From contig NZ_JBFNXW010000003.1 in the NCBI RefSeq assembly GCF_040811775.1, forward strand, positions 62,001 to 126,000: DNA of 64,000 nucleotides, in the 5' to 3' direction. Source of the DNA: Balneola sp. MJW-20. Its GTDB lineage: Bacteria; Bacteroidota; Rhodothermia; Balneolales; Balneolaceae. The position numbers and the translations under genes are program-made. The notes beneath the pieces are model-generated. The model did no database searches, had not been told where the DNA came from, and was given only the letters and a program-made list of their open reading frames with translations. Of the stretch, positions 28,869 through 39,143 are shown piece after piece. Position 1 is the stretch's first letter. Each line of letters starts with the position of its first letter.

Positions 28869-31013
28869 TCAGGAGCCGGTTACCCCAATACGGAAACGGA
28901 ACCAGTCCTCAAGCAGAACGAGTCTTTCGCGGTATCGTGCCCTCAGATCATCTTTCTTCAATTTGTGAATCCAGTCACGGGCAAGCTCAGAATTTTTCAG
29001 ATAGATCAACTGATCAACATGACCAACAATGGTTCCAAAGAAATAATCCGGGATGTATTCATTCAAAAGATGGGTGGAATACTGAATCATTTTTCTTTCA
29101 TTGTTCAGTTCCAAAGCCTTTTGAAGACTAAGTACTTTGTTGGGAAGACTAAGCTGCAAAAAGACTGAAGAGTCCGGAAGCTCATTCCTGTACCGTCGAT
29201 CAAGATGATGTGACCAGTTCAGGCTATCGGAGCGCATGTCAAGGGTGTATCGAAAAGTCAGGTCTTTGCTGTTCCTGATCTCATCAGCCATAGATTGCAG
29301 CATAGTCCGGGCCTGGTCCCGGTCGCCGTTCATATAATAAGCATCCGTAAGCAGTACTTTAAGGGTCAGCAAAGAATCAGGGTCATCCAACTGATCTATA
29401 ACCTGTTGAGACCCTGCCTTCCTTAATTTCGTCCGTGCCCACTCTGCTTTTATCAGCGGGTTGTCGGTATCGATATGGAAGAGGTCATCCATGATCTTGT
29501 CTGCAAGAACCGTATCGGATTCAGCAAGATTATAGCGGTATGAATCCCATAGCCGCAGCCTTTGAGGAATATTATGGGGACAGCTCTTTTCGAAAAGTGA
29601 ACGCTGAGCAAAAATAAGTTCAGAAACAGAGCGGTCGGTAGAATCAACCGGGGTATCACGCAGGACCCGGTGCCATTCTGCTACCAATGAATCAATATCT
29701 TTTTCATAAACAGGCCTCAGGTCACCTTTCGGATAACTCATCTTCAGCAGCCTGGCAGGATATTGGTCCAGAAGAAAACGGGTAAAAGAACCCATGGTTG
29801 TATAACTGATCGCTCCGGCGCCGGAATAGAAGCCGATAGGTGAAAGTGTTGACCGGATCTCATCAGCTGTTGGCAGCGGTTCCTGGGCGGCCACGATCTG
29901 ATGAAGAGTAGACTGTTGAGAAGCATCTTTGGCAATAGCTTCGGCCAGACCTTCGATCAGTCCTGTACTTCTGCTGCCGTTAAATAACTCGTTCCCGAAT
30001 TGTTTGGATACCACATGTACGATCTCATGATGCAAGACCGCATTCAGCTGTTGTTTTGCAATATGCAGCTGATCCTGTTCAAGCCAGACAGGAACATAGC
30101 TGGTGAACTTAGCTCCTACCAGATCCTTTTTCTTCCACGCATTCGGGTAAAGGTAACTATTGATGGTCCTTCCCTCAGGCCAGGTCATATCCAGTTCTGC
30201 GAGGGTTTTATGGAGATAAAATTCGTGTTTCAGTGCCTGCAGACTGATCTCCTTTTCGTCAAAGTATTCTTTGGAGTAATAGATATTAAAATGTTCGGTC
30301 TGAATAGCAGAACCCAGCTGGTCACGGATCTTTTCTTCAGGAGTGATAAAACCGAGCTCGCTGTAGTTCAGATAAGAAAATAACAGGCTGACAAAGCTCA
30401 GAATAAAAACCCATTTCTTTGTGCTGTTATCCGACCATACAGGAAGGATCCATAAAACCAGAACCCATAACAGGGTGATAAACCGAAAAAGGAGGTAGTT
30501 TACGGAGAGCACCACGCTTTCATCATAAATGGGTCCGGGCCAGTAGCCCCATACATGGTTAAAAAAATAAACCTGCGGAAAGGAAGTGAACTGCCAGATA
30601 AGAATGCCAACGGAGAAAAGGCTGAGGATCAGAAAACTAAGAAGGCCGGGCGCGGGTAGTCTCAGCATTCTGCACAACCGGCCTGTAGCAACGCCCAGAA
30701 ATACCGAAGGCGCAGGAGTAAAGATCCAAAAGCCAAAGCCATCAAAAGTCAGGCAGCCATTTATCAGGGCATAAATTAACAGAGGTACAGCCGCAGTATA
30801 CAGGTACGAAAGAATCCGCGAAGCTATAAGGAGATCATGATCCGGTAACCGGGATCGTGATGCCTTGAAGGAAGCCCAGTAACAACCGATTATGGCTGCC
30901 AGCATTGCAGACTCAAAGTGCAGATCTCTTAGCAGCGGGACAAAGAGTAATGCGCCGCCTGCTGCCAGTGAAATCAGATAAGCTTTTCTGTTCTTTAACA
31001 AGGTCCCGTTCAT
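28869..31013 (-). CDS. Membrane-anchored gluzincin-type metallopeptidase, 714 aa
   Basis: The first ~220 residues hold about six to seven transmembrane helices; then follows a soluble domain with HHEIVHVV (zinc His329, His333) and GLIEGLAEAIA about 20 residues later supplying the Glu ligand, a gluzincin pattern. The C-terminal 250 residues are helical and repeat-like (LLTDAYYMNGDRDQARTML), possibly TPR units. I infer a peptidase facing the periplasm; no named family is certain. It is a separate minus-strand gene between proline dehydrogenase and the deiodinase-like gene, with about 60-80 bases on each side. Confidence 0.75.
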   Translation of the reverse strand: MNGTLLKNRKAYLISLAAGGALLFVPLLRDLHFESAMLAAIIGCYWASFKASRSRLPDHDLLIASRILSYLYTAAVPLLIYALINGCLTFDGFGFWIFTPAPSVFLGVATGRLCRMLRLPAPGLLSFLILSLFSVGILIWQFTSFPQVYFFNHVWGYWPGPIYDESVVLSVNYLLFRFITLLWVLVLWILPVWSDNSTKKWVFILSFVSLLFSYLNYSELGFITPEEKIRDQLGSAIQTEHFNIYYSKEYFDEKEISLQALKHEFYLHKTLAELDMTWPEGRTINSYLYPNAWKKKDLVGAKFTSYVPVWLEQDQLHIAKQQLNAVLHHEIVHVVSKQFGNELFNGSRSTGLIEGLAEAIAKDASQQSTLHQIVAAQEPLPTADEIRSTLSPIGFYSGAGAISYTTMGSFTRFLLDQYPARLLKMSYPKGDLRPVYEKDIDSLVAEWHRVLRDTPVDSTDRSVSELIFAQRSLFEKSCPHNIPQRLRLWDSYRYNLAESDTVLADKIMDDLFHIDTDNPLIKAEWARTKLRKAGSQQVIDQLDDPDSLLTLKVLLTDAYYMNGDRDQARTMLQSMADEIRNSKDLTFRYTLDMRSDSLNWSHHLDRRYRNELPDSSVFLQLSLPNKVLSLQKALELNNERKMIQYSTHLLNEYIPDYFFGTIVGHVDQLIYLKNSELARDWIHKLKKDDLRARYRERLVLLEDWFRFRIGVTGS

Positions 31014-31076
31014 TTTTATGCTAAGATCAGCTTACCTATGGGAAAGCACAAGTAAAGGTTAATGATCCGGCTGGGC

Positions 31077-31928
31077 TTATTTTTTAAGCATAGTGCTTAA
31101 AACGAACCAGATATTCTCTTTTCGCTCCATAAGCCGCCTGCTGAAATAGGGAAACCAGTCTGACCCGAAGGGTACATATATACGCGTCTTGTACCCATCA
31201 TTTGTCAGGCTTACCATAGTTTCTTCCCGTAAACCATAGAGCATCTGAAACTCAAAGCGGTCTTTTGGAATATCATTCTCGGCTGTATAGGTCTTTATCC
31301 AGTCAACCAGTTCGTCATCGTGAGTTCCGAAGCGGGGAAAAGGGGTATGCTTAAGGAGCACTTTTGCATATTCCTTAAAAGCTTCACGTATTGCAGGCAT
31401 ATCCTGCAGGGCAATGGTCGAAGACTCACTGTATGCTCCTTTAACCAGGCGAATATCAGCCTTCATTTCCGCCAGGCGGTCAATATCTTCTTTTGAGCGG
31501 AATAAATAGGCCTGAATGACAGTGCCGACATGTTTTCCGAACTCATTGAATGCAGCATCGAAAATATCCAGGGTGTCCTGGGTGTTGTCCGAACCCTCCA
31601 TATCTATACGCACAAACTGATCATACTTTCGTGCCACTTCCAGCAGCTTGAACAGATTATCCTGGCAATATTGTTTATCGATATCCAAACCCATCATGGT
31701 AAGTTTGATCGAAATACTGCTGATGAGTCCCTGTTCACTGATACCATCGAGTAGTTTTATGTAGTTATCTACCGTTTCATCTGCTTTTTCCCGATCCTTG
31801 ACATTCTCTCCCAGGAGATCCAGGGTAAGATCCAGGTCTTTATTATTTAGTTCTTTAGCTTTTGAGACTGATTCATCGAAGGATTCACCTGCCACGAATC
31901 GTTTAGCTAAGATAAAAGGTAATTTCAT
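31077..31928 (-). CDS. Proline dehydrogenase
   Basis: FAD enzyme oxidising proline to pyrroline-5-carboxylate, the first step of proline catabolism; monofunctional, about 283 residues. Motifs for the TIM barrel include SIKLTMMGLD, RIDMEGS, VIQAYLFRS, LVKGAYSES, EFQMLYGLRE and the C-terminal YFSRRLMERKEN that binds substrate. I choose ATG at 31928: GGAG lies upstream, and an alternative in-frame TTG at 31955 falls inside a TAAATTTG promoter box. No P5C dehydrogenase gene is adjacent, but a glutamate dehydrogenase and an SSS symporter occur at 56-59 kb. Confidence 0.92.
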   Translation of the reverse strand: MKLPFILAKRFVAGESFDESVSKAKELNNKDLDLTLDLLGENVKDREKADETVDNYIKLLDGISEQGLISSISIKLTMMGLDIDKQYCQDNLFKLLEVARKYDQFVRIDMEGSDNTQDTLDIFDAAFNEFGKHVGTVIQAYLFRSKEDIDRLAEMKADIRLVKGAYSESSTIALQDMPAIREAFKEYAKVLLKHTPFPRFGTHDDELVDWIKTYTAENDIPKDRFEFQMLYGLREETMVSLTNDGYKTRIYVPFGSDWFPYFSRRLMERKENIWFVLSTMLKK

Positions 31929-31952
31929 TTCTACTCCATTTTTAAAAGCTGC

Positions 31953-31960
31953 CAAATTTA
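31953..31960 (-). promoter_or_regulatory. Probable -7 box (TAAATTTG) for proline dehydrogenase
   Basis: The minus strand reads TAAATTTG, matching TAnnTTTG, with a predicted start about 18-20 bases before the ATG at 31928. It supports the shorter gene start. Confidence 0.45.
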
Positions 31961-31987
31961 CTGAATTGATAAATACGGCGCACTAAG

Positions 31988-32011
31988 ACCCGAATAAATC
32001 GGGTAATTTTT
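31988..32011 (+). terminator. Orphan terminator-like hairpin on the plus strand
   Basis: A six-bp stem (ACCCGA/TCGGGT) with a five-base loop is followed by AATTTTTTT. No plus-strand gene ends upstream, so it may be an attenuator in the leader of the DUF4097 gene or the end of a small RNA. Confidence 0.45.
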
Positions 32012-32081
32012 TTCATTTATAAATCCCGGGTGCAACAAGAAAGAAGTCGTTACGTAGGCTTTTGGGAACCCGGAATTTTTA

Positions 32082-33032
32082 ATGGTTAGGATAATGGAAA
32101 ATAGGTACAAACTTAAGAGCAGGGTATCAAGTATTTTGTCTGTTTTGATACTGGTCTTTTCTGTAAATGAACTGTCGGCACAAAATGGCCCGGCATATCG
32201 AACAGAAACCTTTCGTGCAGGCAGTTCGCCTGAGATAAATGTACGCACTTCAGGTGGAAGCATAGAAGTAAATGGCTATAACGGAAGTGAGATCAAGGTA
32301 GACATGTATGTTCGCAGGCGAGGTGAGTGGATGGAAGCCGGTGAAGCAGACCTGAGCAATTACGAGATCCGCATTGTACAAGAAGGAAATAAAGTAATTG
32401 CGGAAGCTCGCCAAAAGAATAATTTCAGGATGAACCGCAGAAATAATTACTCTATTTCATTTGTGGTACAGACTCCGGTTTACAGCCAGACCGACCTGAG
32501 AACCAGCGGTGGCTCGGTATCCGTCAGCAAACTTGAGGGTACTCAGGATCTGAGAACATCCGGAGGAAGCGTGAGCGCGGTAAACGTTGAAGGGGATGTT
32601 CAAATGAATACTTCCGGCGGCAGCGTTAACATTCAGGCAGTAACCGGAAGGATAAATGCCCGGACCAGCGGTGGAACGATCAGAGCTGAAGATGTTCAGG
32701 GGGATATTGAGCTCAGAACTTCCGGCGGGTCGATCAGCATATCCGGAATAAAAGGTAGTGTGGATGCCAGGACCAGCGGAGGTAGTATTGATGCAGATAT
32801 ATCAGAACCCGGAGATCTGATAGAACTCAAAACCAGTGGAGGAAGCATCGATCTGAGGGTTCCTGGAAACCGGGGATACAATCTTGATCTGGACGGCAGT
32901 CGTGTGAATACCGAGTTATCTGATTTCACCGGACGCAGTGACCGCGGGCGAATTGAGGGAACCATTAAAGGAGGTGGCACTCTGATAGAAGCAAAAACCA
33001 GTGCCGGCTCGGTGAACCTGAGATATTTTTAA
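32082..33032 (+). CDS. DUF4097-type secreted beta-helix protein with TSGGS repeats
   Basis: 316 residues: a signal peptide (SSILSVLILVFSVNELSAQ) and then a solenoid of about nine repeats built on the motif R-T-S-G-G-S (for example RTSGGSVSVSKLEG, RTSGGTIRAEDVQG), one every 17-20 residues. This is the DUF4097 putative adhesin type, expected to form a right-handed parallel beta-helix outside the cytoplasm. Its function is unknown in general. An alternative ATG lies at 32094; both give a good signal peptide. A strong terminator follows, so it is a single-gene unit. Confidence 0.88.
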   Translation: MVRIMENRYKLKSRVSSILSVLILVFSVNELSAQNGPAYRTETFRAGSSPEINVRTSGGSIEVNGYNGSEIKVDMYVRRRGEWMEAGEADLSNYEIRIVQEGNKVIAEARQKNNFRMNRRNNYSISFVVQTPVYSQTDLRTSGGSVSVSKLEGTQDLRTSGGSVSAVNVEGDVQMNTSGGSVNIQAVTGRINARTSGGTIRAEDVQGDIELRTSGGSISISGIKGSVDARTSGGSIDADISEPGDLIELKTSGGSIDLRVPGNRGYNLDLDGSRVNTELSDFTGRSDRGRIEGTIKGGGTLIEAKTSAGSVNLRYF

Positions 33033-33065
33033 AAGCTGGACAAGAATGTCTGGTTAGTTTAAGGT

Positions 33066-33098
33066 AAAAAGCGAGGGATAGGATCCTTCGCTTTTTTT
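33066..33098 (+). terminator. Terminator after the DUF4097 gene
   Basis: A 13-bp stem (AAAAAGCGAGGGA with TCCTTCGCTTTTT, one G-U) and a five-base loop end in a T run. Confidence 0.88.
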
Positions 33099-33170
33099 GT
33101 TGGGTTGATATGTCGGTTCCAAAACTGATATTTGGTATATTTCCGGTTCATCTAATTCTTTAGAAAATTC

Positions 33171-35987
33171 ATGTCCAAAACTGAACAAGCATCATCCGAA
33201 GCCGCCCAAAATGAGAAAGAAAGGCCTATTATAGTAAAGGGTGCGCGGACTCATAACCTTAAAGATATTGATGTTGAGATCCCCCGCAATAAACTAACGG
33301 TTGTGACCGGGGTGTCCGGCTCCGGAAAGTCTTCCCTGGCATTTGATACGATCTATGCGGAAGGACAAAGAAGGTATGTAGAATCCTTATCCAGTTATGC
33401 CCGCCAGTTTCTGGAGCGAATGGACAAACCGGATGTGGATTTTATGCAGGGAATTTCTCCTGCCATGGCAATTCAGCAAAAGACGACCTCAAGTAATCCA
33501 AGGTCCACCGTTGGTACAACCACGGAGATCTATGATTACCTGAGATTGCTGTTCGCCAGGATTGGGAAAACCTTTTCACCAAAAACCGGAGAGCAGGTAA
33601 TCAAGGACTCGCCTCGTACTGCTATTGAGAAGCTTTATAATAGTGAAGAGGAAGGAACGAAATTTTATGTGGTATTTCCTATCCCCAAGCATAAGAAGAA
33701 AGACCTGAAGGAAGAGGTCAAGATCCTGAAAGAAAAAGGCCTGAACAGACTTCTTCATATGGAAAGTGAGGAGATCGTGGACTTGACTTCAGAGGAATTT
33801 GAGCTCAAGACGTTCAAAGCAGATAAACACCGGGTGCTGATCGACCGGCTTGCTCTCAAAGACGATGATGCCGGAAGAAGCCGGCTGGCTGAATCACTAG
33901 AGACTGCTTTTCAGGAAGGGTCAGGTCGTTGTTCTATAAAGATCAGGAATGGAGAGGAATATCTTTTCAGTGAGCGATTTGAAAGGGATGGGATAGAATT
34001 CAGTGAACCAACTCCGCAGATGTTTTCCTTTAACAACCCGTTTGGGGCTTGTCCAAAATGTGAGGGCTTTGGAAGAGTTGCCGGGATCGATGAGGACCTG
34101 GTTATACCTGACCCTGAAAAGACCATTCGGGATGGGGTGATCGCACCGTTTAATTCACAGAAATTCAGTAAACACCTGCGTGACCTCATCAAAGTTGCCT
34201 CCAGAGAAAAATATTCGATCGATACTGCTTATGCAGACCTGCCAAAAGAAGTGCAAAATGTGATATGGAAGGGAAAGGATGAGTATATCGGGATCTGGAA
34301 GTTTTTTGACGAGATCAAGAATCAGTCCTATAAGGTACACATGAGAGTACTGTATTCACGTTATCGTGGCTACAGCAGATGCCCGGAGTGTGAAGGTTAC
34401 CGTATCCGGAAAGATGCTCTATATGTCAAAGTAGGAGATCTTCATATCGGAGAAGTATCTGAGCTGACCATAGGGCACGCAAGGAAATACTTTGAGGATC
34501 TGACCCTCTCTCAATTTGAAGAAGACGTTGCCGGACAGATCCTGTATGAGATCAGAAAGAGATTGAAATACCTGGACGAAGTGGGCCTGGATTACCTCAC
34601 ACTGGACCGGCTGGCAAATACCTTATCCGGAGGTGAATCTCAGAGGATCAGTCTGGCCAATGCCTTAGGAAGCTCTCTGATCGGAAGCCTTTATGTACTG
34701 GATGAACCAACGATAGGCTTGCATCCGCGGGATAATGATCGCCTGATCAAAATACTGGAATCGCTTCGTGAAATTGGAAATACGGTTTTGGTTGTTGAAC
34801 ATGACCCTGAAATGATCAAGGCAGCAGATAATATAATCGACATCGGGCCATTTGCAGGCACGCATGGCGGAGAAGTGGTTTTTTCCGGCAGCTTTAAGGA
34901 TCTGAAGAAGTCTGAGACCTTAACCGGTAAATATGTGAGTGGCAAAAAGCGCATACCTGTCCCTGAAAAGAGGAGAAAAGGGAATGATAAATATCTGAAG
35001 CTAAGAGGGGCTACTGAACACAACCTGAAAGATGTGGATGTAGATATCCCTTTAGGCAAGATGGTGGTGGTATCCGGAGTATCTGGATCCGGCAAGTCGA
35101 CGCTGGTTCATGATACGATCTATGCCGGCATTCAAAATCACCTGGGCAGCTACAAAGATAAAGTAGGCCGTTTCAGAGATCTGAGTGGAATTGCAAATAT
35201 CCATAATGTAGAAATGGTGGACCAAAGCCCTATCGGAAGATCTTCCAGATCTAATCCCGCTACCTATACAAAAGCATTTGACGGGATCCGGGATTTATTC
35301 TCAAATACCAAACAGGCTAAGATCATGGGTTATACGCCCGGGCATTTTTCATTCAATGTTCCTGGGGGAAGATGTGAGAATTGCCAGGGAGAGGGAGTTC
35401 AGAGAATAGAAATGCAGTTCATGGCAGATATTGAGCTGACCTGCGAAGTTTGTAACGGAACCCGATTTCGCAAAGATATTCTGAATATTAAGTACAGAGG
35501 GAAGAATATTCATGATGTGCTGGATATGCCGGTTTCCGAAGCCATCGAGTTCTTTGTAGATGAGACCAGCATCATTAATAAGCTTCAACCCCTTGAAGAC
35601 GTGGGACTTGGTTACCTGAAGCTGGGACAGAGCGCAACGACACTGTCCGGAGGCGAAGCTCAGAGAGTTAAACTGGCGCGTTTCCTGTCTAAAACCAATA
35701 CCGATCACACGTTGTATTTTTTCGATGAACCTACGACCGGACTTCACTTTGAAGATGTTGCTAAACTGCTGGATGCATTCAATGAATTGGTGGATCAGGG
35801 CCATTCAGTGATCATAATTGAACACAATCTGGATGTTATTAAATCAGCTGACTGGATCATAGACATTGGGCCTGAGGGTGGTTTTGCCGGCGGGCAGATC
35901 ATAGCAGAAGGCACACCTGAAGACATCATGAAGAATAAAGAAAGTTATACCGGGTCATTCCTTAAAGAATATATTGATGAGCATTAA
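33171..35987 (+). CDS. uvrA: Excinuclease ABC subunit A
   Basis: DNA-damage sensor of nucleotide-excision repair, loading UvrB. 938 residues with two ABC ATPase modules: Walker [15 protein letters not shown] and [14 protein letters not shown], signature [19 protein letters not shown] and [17 protein letters not shown], Walker [15 protein letters not shown] and [14 protein letters not shown]. Zinc-binding pairs are seen in [18 protein letters not shown] and CENCQGEG...CEVCNG. Everything needed for activity is present. It is a single gene; uvrB lies about 12 kb away at 19.6-21.6 kb. Confidence 0.98.
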   Translation: MSKTEQASSEAAQNEKERPIIVKGARTHNLKDIDVEIPRNKLTVVTGVSGSGKSSLAFDTIYAEGQRRYVESLSSYARQFLERMDKPDVDFMQGISPAMAIQQKTTSSNPRSTVGTTTEIYDYLRLLFARIGKTFSPKTGEQVIKDSPRTAIEKLYNSEEEGTKFYVVFPIPKHKKKDLKEEVKILKEKGLNRLLHMESEEIVDLTSEEFELKTFKADKHRVLIDRLALKDDDAGRSRLAESLETAFQEGSGRCSIKIRNGEEYLFSERFERDGIEFSEPTPQMFSFNNPFGACPKCEGFGRVAGIDEDLVIPDPEKTIRDGVIAPFNSQKFSKHLRDLIKVASREKYSIDTAYADLPKEVQNVIWKGKDEYIGIWKFFDEIKNQSYKVHMRVLYSRYRGYSRCPECEGYRIRKDALYVKVGDLHIGEVSELTIGHARKYFEDLTLSQFEEDVAGQILYEIRKRLKYLDEVGLDYLTLDRLANTLSGGESQRISLANALGSSLIGSLYVLDEPTIGLHPRDNDRLIKILESLREIGNTVLVVEHDPEMIKAADNIIDIGPFAGTHGGEVVFSGSFKDLKKSETLTGKYVSGKKRIPVPEKRRKGNDKYLKLRGATEHNLKDVDVDIPLGKMVVVSGVSGSGKSTLVHDTIYAGIQNHLGSYKDKVGRFRDLSGIANIHNVEMVDQSPIGRSSRSNPATYTKAFDGIRDLFSNTKQAKIMGYTPGHFSFNVPGGRCENCQGEGVQRIEMQFMADIELTCEVCNGTRFRKDILNIKYRGKNIHDVLDMPVSEAIEFFVDETSIINKLQPLEDVGLGYLKLGQSATTLSGGEAQRVKLARFLSKTNTDHTLYFFDEPTTGLHFEDVAKLLDAFNELVDQGHSVIIIEHNLDVIKSADWIIDIGPEGGFAGGQIIAEGTPEDIMKNKESYTGSFLKEYIDEH

Positions 35988-36012
35988 TCACGACTGATTA
36001 TCAATCGTGATT
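35986..36012 (+). terminator. Inverted repeat after uvrA, possible weak terminator
   Basis: AATCACGA pairs with TCGTGATT across an 11-base loop, overlapping the uvrA stop. Only three Ts follow, so termination is uncertain. Confidence 0.35.
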
Positions 36013-36120
36013 TGGAAGTTCCAGAGCAGAAGCGTAACGTTTTAATGATTATTCTGTCTTTATTCTGCGCTTATCTATAGCGGAAAAGTTTTAAACAATA
36101 CAAAACGAAAGGTATTTAAA

Positions 36121-36711
36121 ATGAAATCATCTGCAATTTTAAAGAGTATTCTAACTGTATTTGTACTACTGGCTGCACTGCAGACTGCGAATGCTCAGAA
36201 CCTCCCAAAATTAGGTGTGAAGGGGGGATTAAACCTTACGACTCTTACTAATAGTGATGGGGTTGATACAAAAACGGGCTTTATAGCAGGAATTTTTACC
36301 CGTATAAATATTCCCGCAACACCGATCTCCATTCAGCCTGAATTGCTTTATGCGCAAATGGGAGCAGAAGTTAGCGGAGGCACCTGGGAACTGGATTATA
36401 TCCAAATTCCGGTTATGGCGATATTTGAGTTCGATCTTCCGGTTGCCCCGATCACGCCAATGGTTGAGTTTGGTCCTTATTTAGGAGTTAATATGAAAGC
36501 CGATGGCCGGTTCAATGGGCAGAGTGTCGATTTTGAGGACTTCGTAAGAGATACGGATTATGGAGTTATGGTCGGTGCCGGTTTCGACCTTTCCAGGTTC
36601 ACTCTTGGAGCCCGATACACATTTGGTCTGGCAGATGTATTTGAAGATCAGCTGGCAGACGGGGAAAAGAATGGCGGATTGTCTATTCTCGTATCCTTTT
36701 CGGTTAACTAA
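36121..36711 (+). CDS. Outer-membrane beta-barrel protein (PorT/OmpX-like), copy 1
   Basis: 196 residues: signal peptide (SILTVFVLLAALQTANAQ), then an eight-strand-like barrel with GVKGGLNLTTL near the start, PISIQPELLYAQMGAEV, YIQIPVMAIFEF, VEFGPYLGV and LGARYTFGLADVFED at the end, the pattern of the porin-family outer-membrane beta-barrel proteins of Bacteroidota. Function unknown. It is followed by a clear terminator and then by a homologous gene at 36843, so the pair is a tandem duplication. Confidence 0.85.
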   Translation: MKSSAILKSILTVFVLLAALQTANAQNLPKLGVKGGLNLTTLTNSDGVDTKTGFIAGIFTRINIPATPISIQPELLYAQMGAEVSGGTWELDYIQIPVMAIFEFDLPVAPITPMVEFGPYLGVNMKADGRFNGQSVDFEDFVRDTDYGVMVGAGFDLSRFTLGARYTFGLADVFEDQLADGEKNGGLSILVSFSVN

Positions 36712-36723
36712 TTATATGTAATC

Positions 36724-36752
36724 AAAAAAGGCAGCTGATCAGCTGCCTTTTG
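36724..36752 (+). terminator. Terminator between the two barrel genes
   Basis: AAAAGGCAGCTG pairs with CAGCTGCCTTTT as a near-perfect palindrome, ending TTTTGTTCTTT. It separates the two paralogues transcriptionally. Confidence 0.8.
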
Positions 36753-36842
36753 TTCTTTCAGGCATTTTATTTTACCTATACTGTTTGATAGTGATTAATT
36801 CGCTTGTTTTATTTTTTCTTTAGTATTCATAAAAAAATTCTG

Positions 36843-37442
36843 ATGAGATCATTTAAAAGACTTTTAAGCCCTCTCTTGTTAACCGTAATAATTTTTGCTT
36901 CTTCGACCGGTATTAAAGCACAATTAATACCTCAAATCGGATTGAAGGGTGGCTTAAGTCTGTCCACGATCACAGACACTGATGATGCAGAGCGAATACC
37001 CAGACTGGTTGGAGGACTGTATGCGAGGGTTAATATTCCGGGATCTGCCATCAGCATACAACCCGAAGTTCTTTATGCTCAATATGGTGCGGATGTCACT
37101 TTCGGAAGGATCGAGCTGGATTATATTCAGGTGCCTGTACTGGCGAACTTTCAAATGTCAGTTCCATCGGCATCCATAAGACCCTGGATAGAGTTCGGAC
37201 CCTATTTTTCATGGAGTATCAATAAGAACTTTGAGGCTAATGAAAGTAATACAGTTTCCGGCATTACAGAGTTGATCAATGATTCAGAATATGGTGCTGT
37301 TATCGGTGCAGGCGTCGACTTTTCAAAATTTATATTCGGAGTCCGGTATACTTTTGGGCTGGTGGATGTGTTTGATGAAAGCATATCTGACAGTGAAGTA
37401 AACGGAGCTCTGCAAGTCACCGCTGCGTATCGTTTATTCTGA
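36843..37442 (+). CDS. Outer-membrane beta-barrel protein, copy 2
   Basis: 199 residues from the ATG at 36843, which gives a good signal peptide (LLSPLLLTVIIFASSTGIKAQ); an earlier in-frame ATG would add 13 mostly aromatic residues. The mature protein follows copy 1 closely: IGLKGGLSLSTITD, AISIQPEVLYAQYGADV, LDYIQVPVLANFQ, IEFGPYFSW, FIFGVRYTFGLVDVFDE. The two share strand order and the key GG, QPE and GPY motifs but clearly diverged. No function can be assigned. Confidence 0.85.
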   Translation: MRSFKRLLSPLLLTVIIFASSTGIKAQLIPQIGLKGGLSLSTITDTDDAERIPRLVGGLYARVNIPGSAISIQPEVLYAQYGADVTFGRIELDYIQVPVLANFQMSVPSASIRPWIEFGPYFSWSINKNFEANESNTVSGITELINDSEYGAVIGAGVDFSKFIFGVRYTFGLVDVFDESISDSEVNGALQVTAAYRLF

Positions 37443-37531
37443 TATAAGTTTTCTTAAGGCCGGGAACACGGAGATTAAGTTTCTGTAATAGAATAATCGG
37501 CCTGAAAACATTTAATATATTCAGAGATCAT

Positions 37532-37562
37532 CCCGGGCACCGCAAAGGCCTGGGCTGTTTTT
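37532..37562 (+). terminator. Possible terminator before the ABC permease gene
   Basis: CCCGGGC pairs with GCCTGGG (one G-U) around a nine-base loop, followed by CTGTTTTT. The T run is short and offset. Confidence 0.4.
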
Positions 37563-37592
37563 CCCCGTGCTATTATCCATAATAAAGAGAGT

Positions 37593-39143
37593 TTGTTTTA
37601 CAGAATTCTGACACTGAACTGGAAGATATTCCTGTCCAACCTGAATAGATTTCAGCTGTTGCTCACCATAGGTTATATTCTGTTTCTGGGAATAATGCTT
37701 GTTAATCTCATCGGTACAGCTATTGTAGTTTCTATCATGGATACCGATCCCTGGATGAAGGTTCAGATGCCGTGGCTGACACCGGATATCTACACTTTTA
37801 TATTGCTGGTTTTTGCCAACACGTATTGGGTGATGCATTTTTCATTTACGAACCTGAGGCTGCTGAATATTCAGGAAAACAGAAAGTTACTGGGATATGG
37901 TTTTCCTCTCAAAAGACTTGCCAGGTATCTGCTTATTATAGGTTTTTGTCATCCTGTAAATATCATTTATAATCTGACCTGGCTGGTATTGCTGATGATA
38001 CAGGTCGATCATGCTTACCAGGTGCCAACAGCTCTGGCGGGGATCACCCTGAACTATGTATTGATCTATTCTGTAAAACACCGGTTCCTGAAAGTGGTGG
38101 AGAGAAGATTTATTGCAGTACTGGTAGGCTTCCTCTTCTTTATTTTTGCACTATTTCAGGCAGTGACCATATTTGCATCGAATTCCCGTAAGATTCTGGA
38201 GGGAATCATCCCGGAAGTAGAGACGGTAAATGAATTTCTATCCTGGGGTCCGGGTGGAATGCTTCTACAACTTGTTAGTGAAAATTACGGCTGGGTCAAT
38301 GCATTGATCATGATATTTTTTGGAAGCCTGCTGATCGGTCTGATCCTTGTTGATCATTTTAATCAGATGAAAAAAGGTTTGCAGAATCCCAGGATCAGAA
38401 AGGCAGAGGAAGAAAAGGGCTCTCTCTGGAAAATTTTGCGGAAAGTGCTCGGTTTAAATGCAGGTAAATACTATTACTACGTGATGACGCATCCCTATAA
38501 CAAACTGCAACTTCTGACCCTTACGCTGATACCGATCGTATATGTGCCTTTGTTACTTTCGGTGGATTATCCTCTTGCCAGAAGTATACTCATACCAACT
38601 ATTCTTGCCGGGATTCCTGTGGCTTTGTTGGCAATGGGAATGGCAAATATGTACGGATATGAAAACCGGGAGTTCCTGCTGCATATACAGTTTCCGGTTA
38701 AACTGGAGAAACAGTTAAAAGAACGCTTTCTCGGGGTCATCACTTTTCCTCTTATCATATTTTATGTGATCACCATATTTGAATTAATGATCCTACCCGA
38801 TGTAGGTTCAACTTTCGGCATCTTTGTATCAAACACCTTTTTCTTCCTGATGTTCATGCTGCTTTTTGTATGGAGTTCGTACTTTCAGTATCAGAAAGCC
38901 ACTTATTCTTCATTCAGTTACAAACATCCGATCATCCCACAAAAAGTTACATTTGCTATTTCATTTTTGATATTCAGCATGGGATATCTTGTTTTTTTGC
39001 CGCTTAACGGACTGGAATGGTATAGGATAACAATACTGCTGGTGGTTATCGGAGTAATGGTGATCTATTTATGGAGACATATGGATGTACTGGTCAGTTT
39101 ATTTAAAAACAGAGTATTAATGAGGTTATGGAGCGAGCTGTAG
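37593..39143 (+). CDS. ABC transporter permease (export type)
   Basis: 516-residue membrane protein with about ten to twelve hydrophobic helices, for example FQLLLTIGYILFLGIMLVNL, VGFLFFIFALFQAVTIFA and VTFAISFLIFSMGYLVFL. No substrate-binding domain. The start is a TTG at 37593 preceded by AAAGAGAG. It overlaps the ATPase gene by 16 bases, which together form a two-component exporter similar in layout to ABC-2-type systems. The substrate is unknown; no resistance or biosynthesis gene is adjacent. Confidence 0.83.
   Translation: MFYRILTLNWKIFLSNLNRFQLLLTIGYILFLGIMLVNLIGTAIVVSIMDTDPWMKVQMPWLTPDIYTFILLVFANTYWVMHFSFTNLRLLNIQENRKLLGYGFPLKRLARYLLIIGFCHPVNIIYNLTWLVLLMIQVDHAYQVPTALAGITLNYVLIYSVKHRFLKVVERRFIAVLVGFLFFIFALFQAVTIFASNSRKILEGIIPEVETVNEFLSWGPGGMLLQLVSENYGWVNALIMIFFGSLLIGLILVDHFNQMKKGLQNPRIRKAEEEKGSLWKILRKVLGLNAGKYYYYVMTHPYNKLQLLTLTLIPIVYVPLLLSVDYPLARSILIPTILAGIPVALLAMGMANMYGYENREFLLHIQFPVKLEKQLKERFLGVITFPLIIFYVITIFELMILPDVGSTFGIFVSNTFFFLMFMLLFVWSSYFQYQKATYSSFSYKHPIIPQKVTFAISFLIFSMGYLVFLPLNGLEWYRITILLVVIGVMVIYLWRHMDVLVSLFKNRVLMRLWSEL

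Noticed and set aside
31929..31955. Earlier TTG start for proline dehydrogenase
   Set aside because: It lies inside a probable TAAATTTG promoter box and adds an unconserved extension; the ATG at 31928 has GGAG upstream.
36121..37442. Second outer-membrane barrel as a fragment of the first
   Set aside because: Both have signal peptides and full barrels and are separated by a terminator, so they are paralogues.
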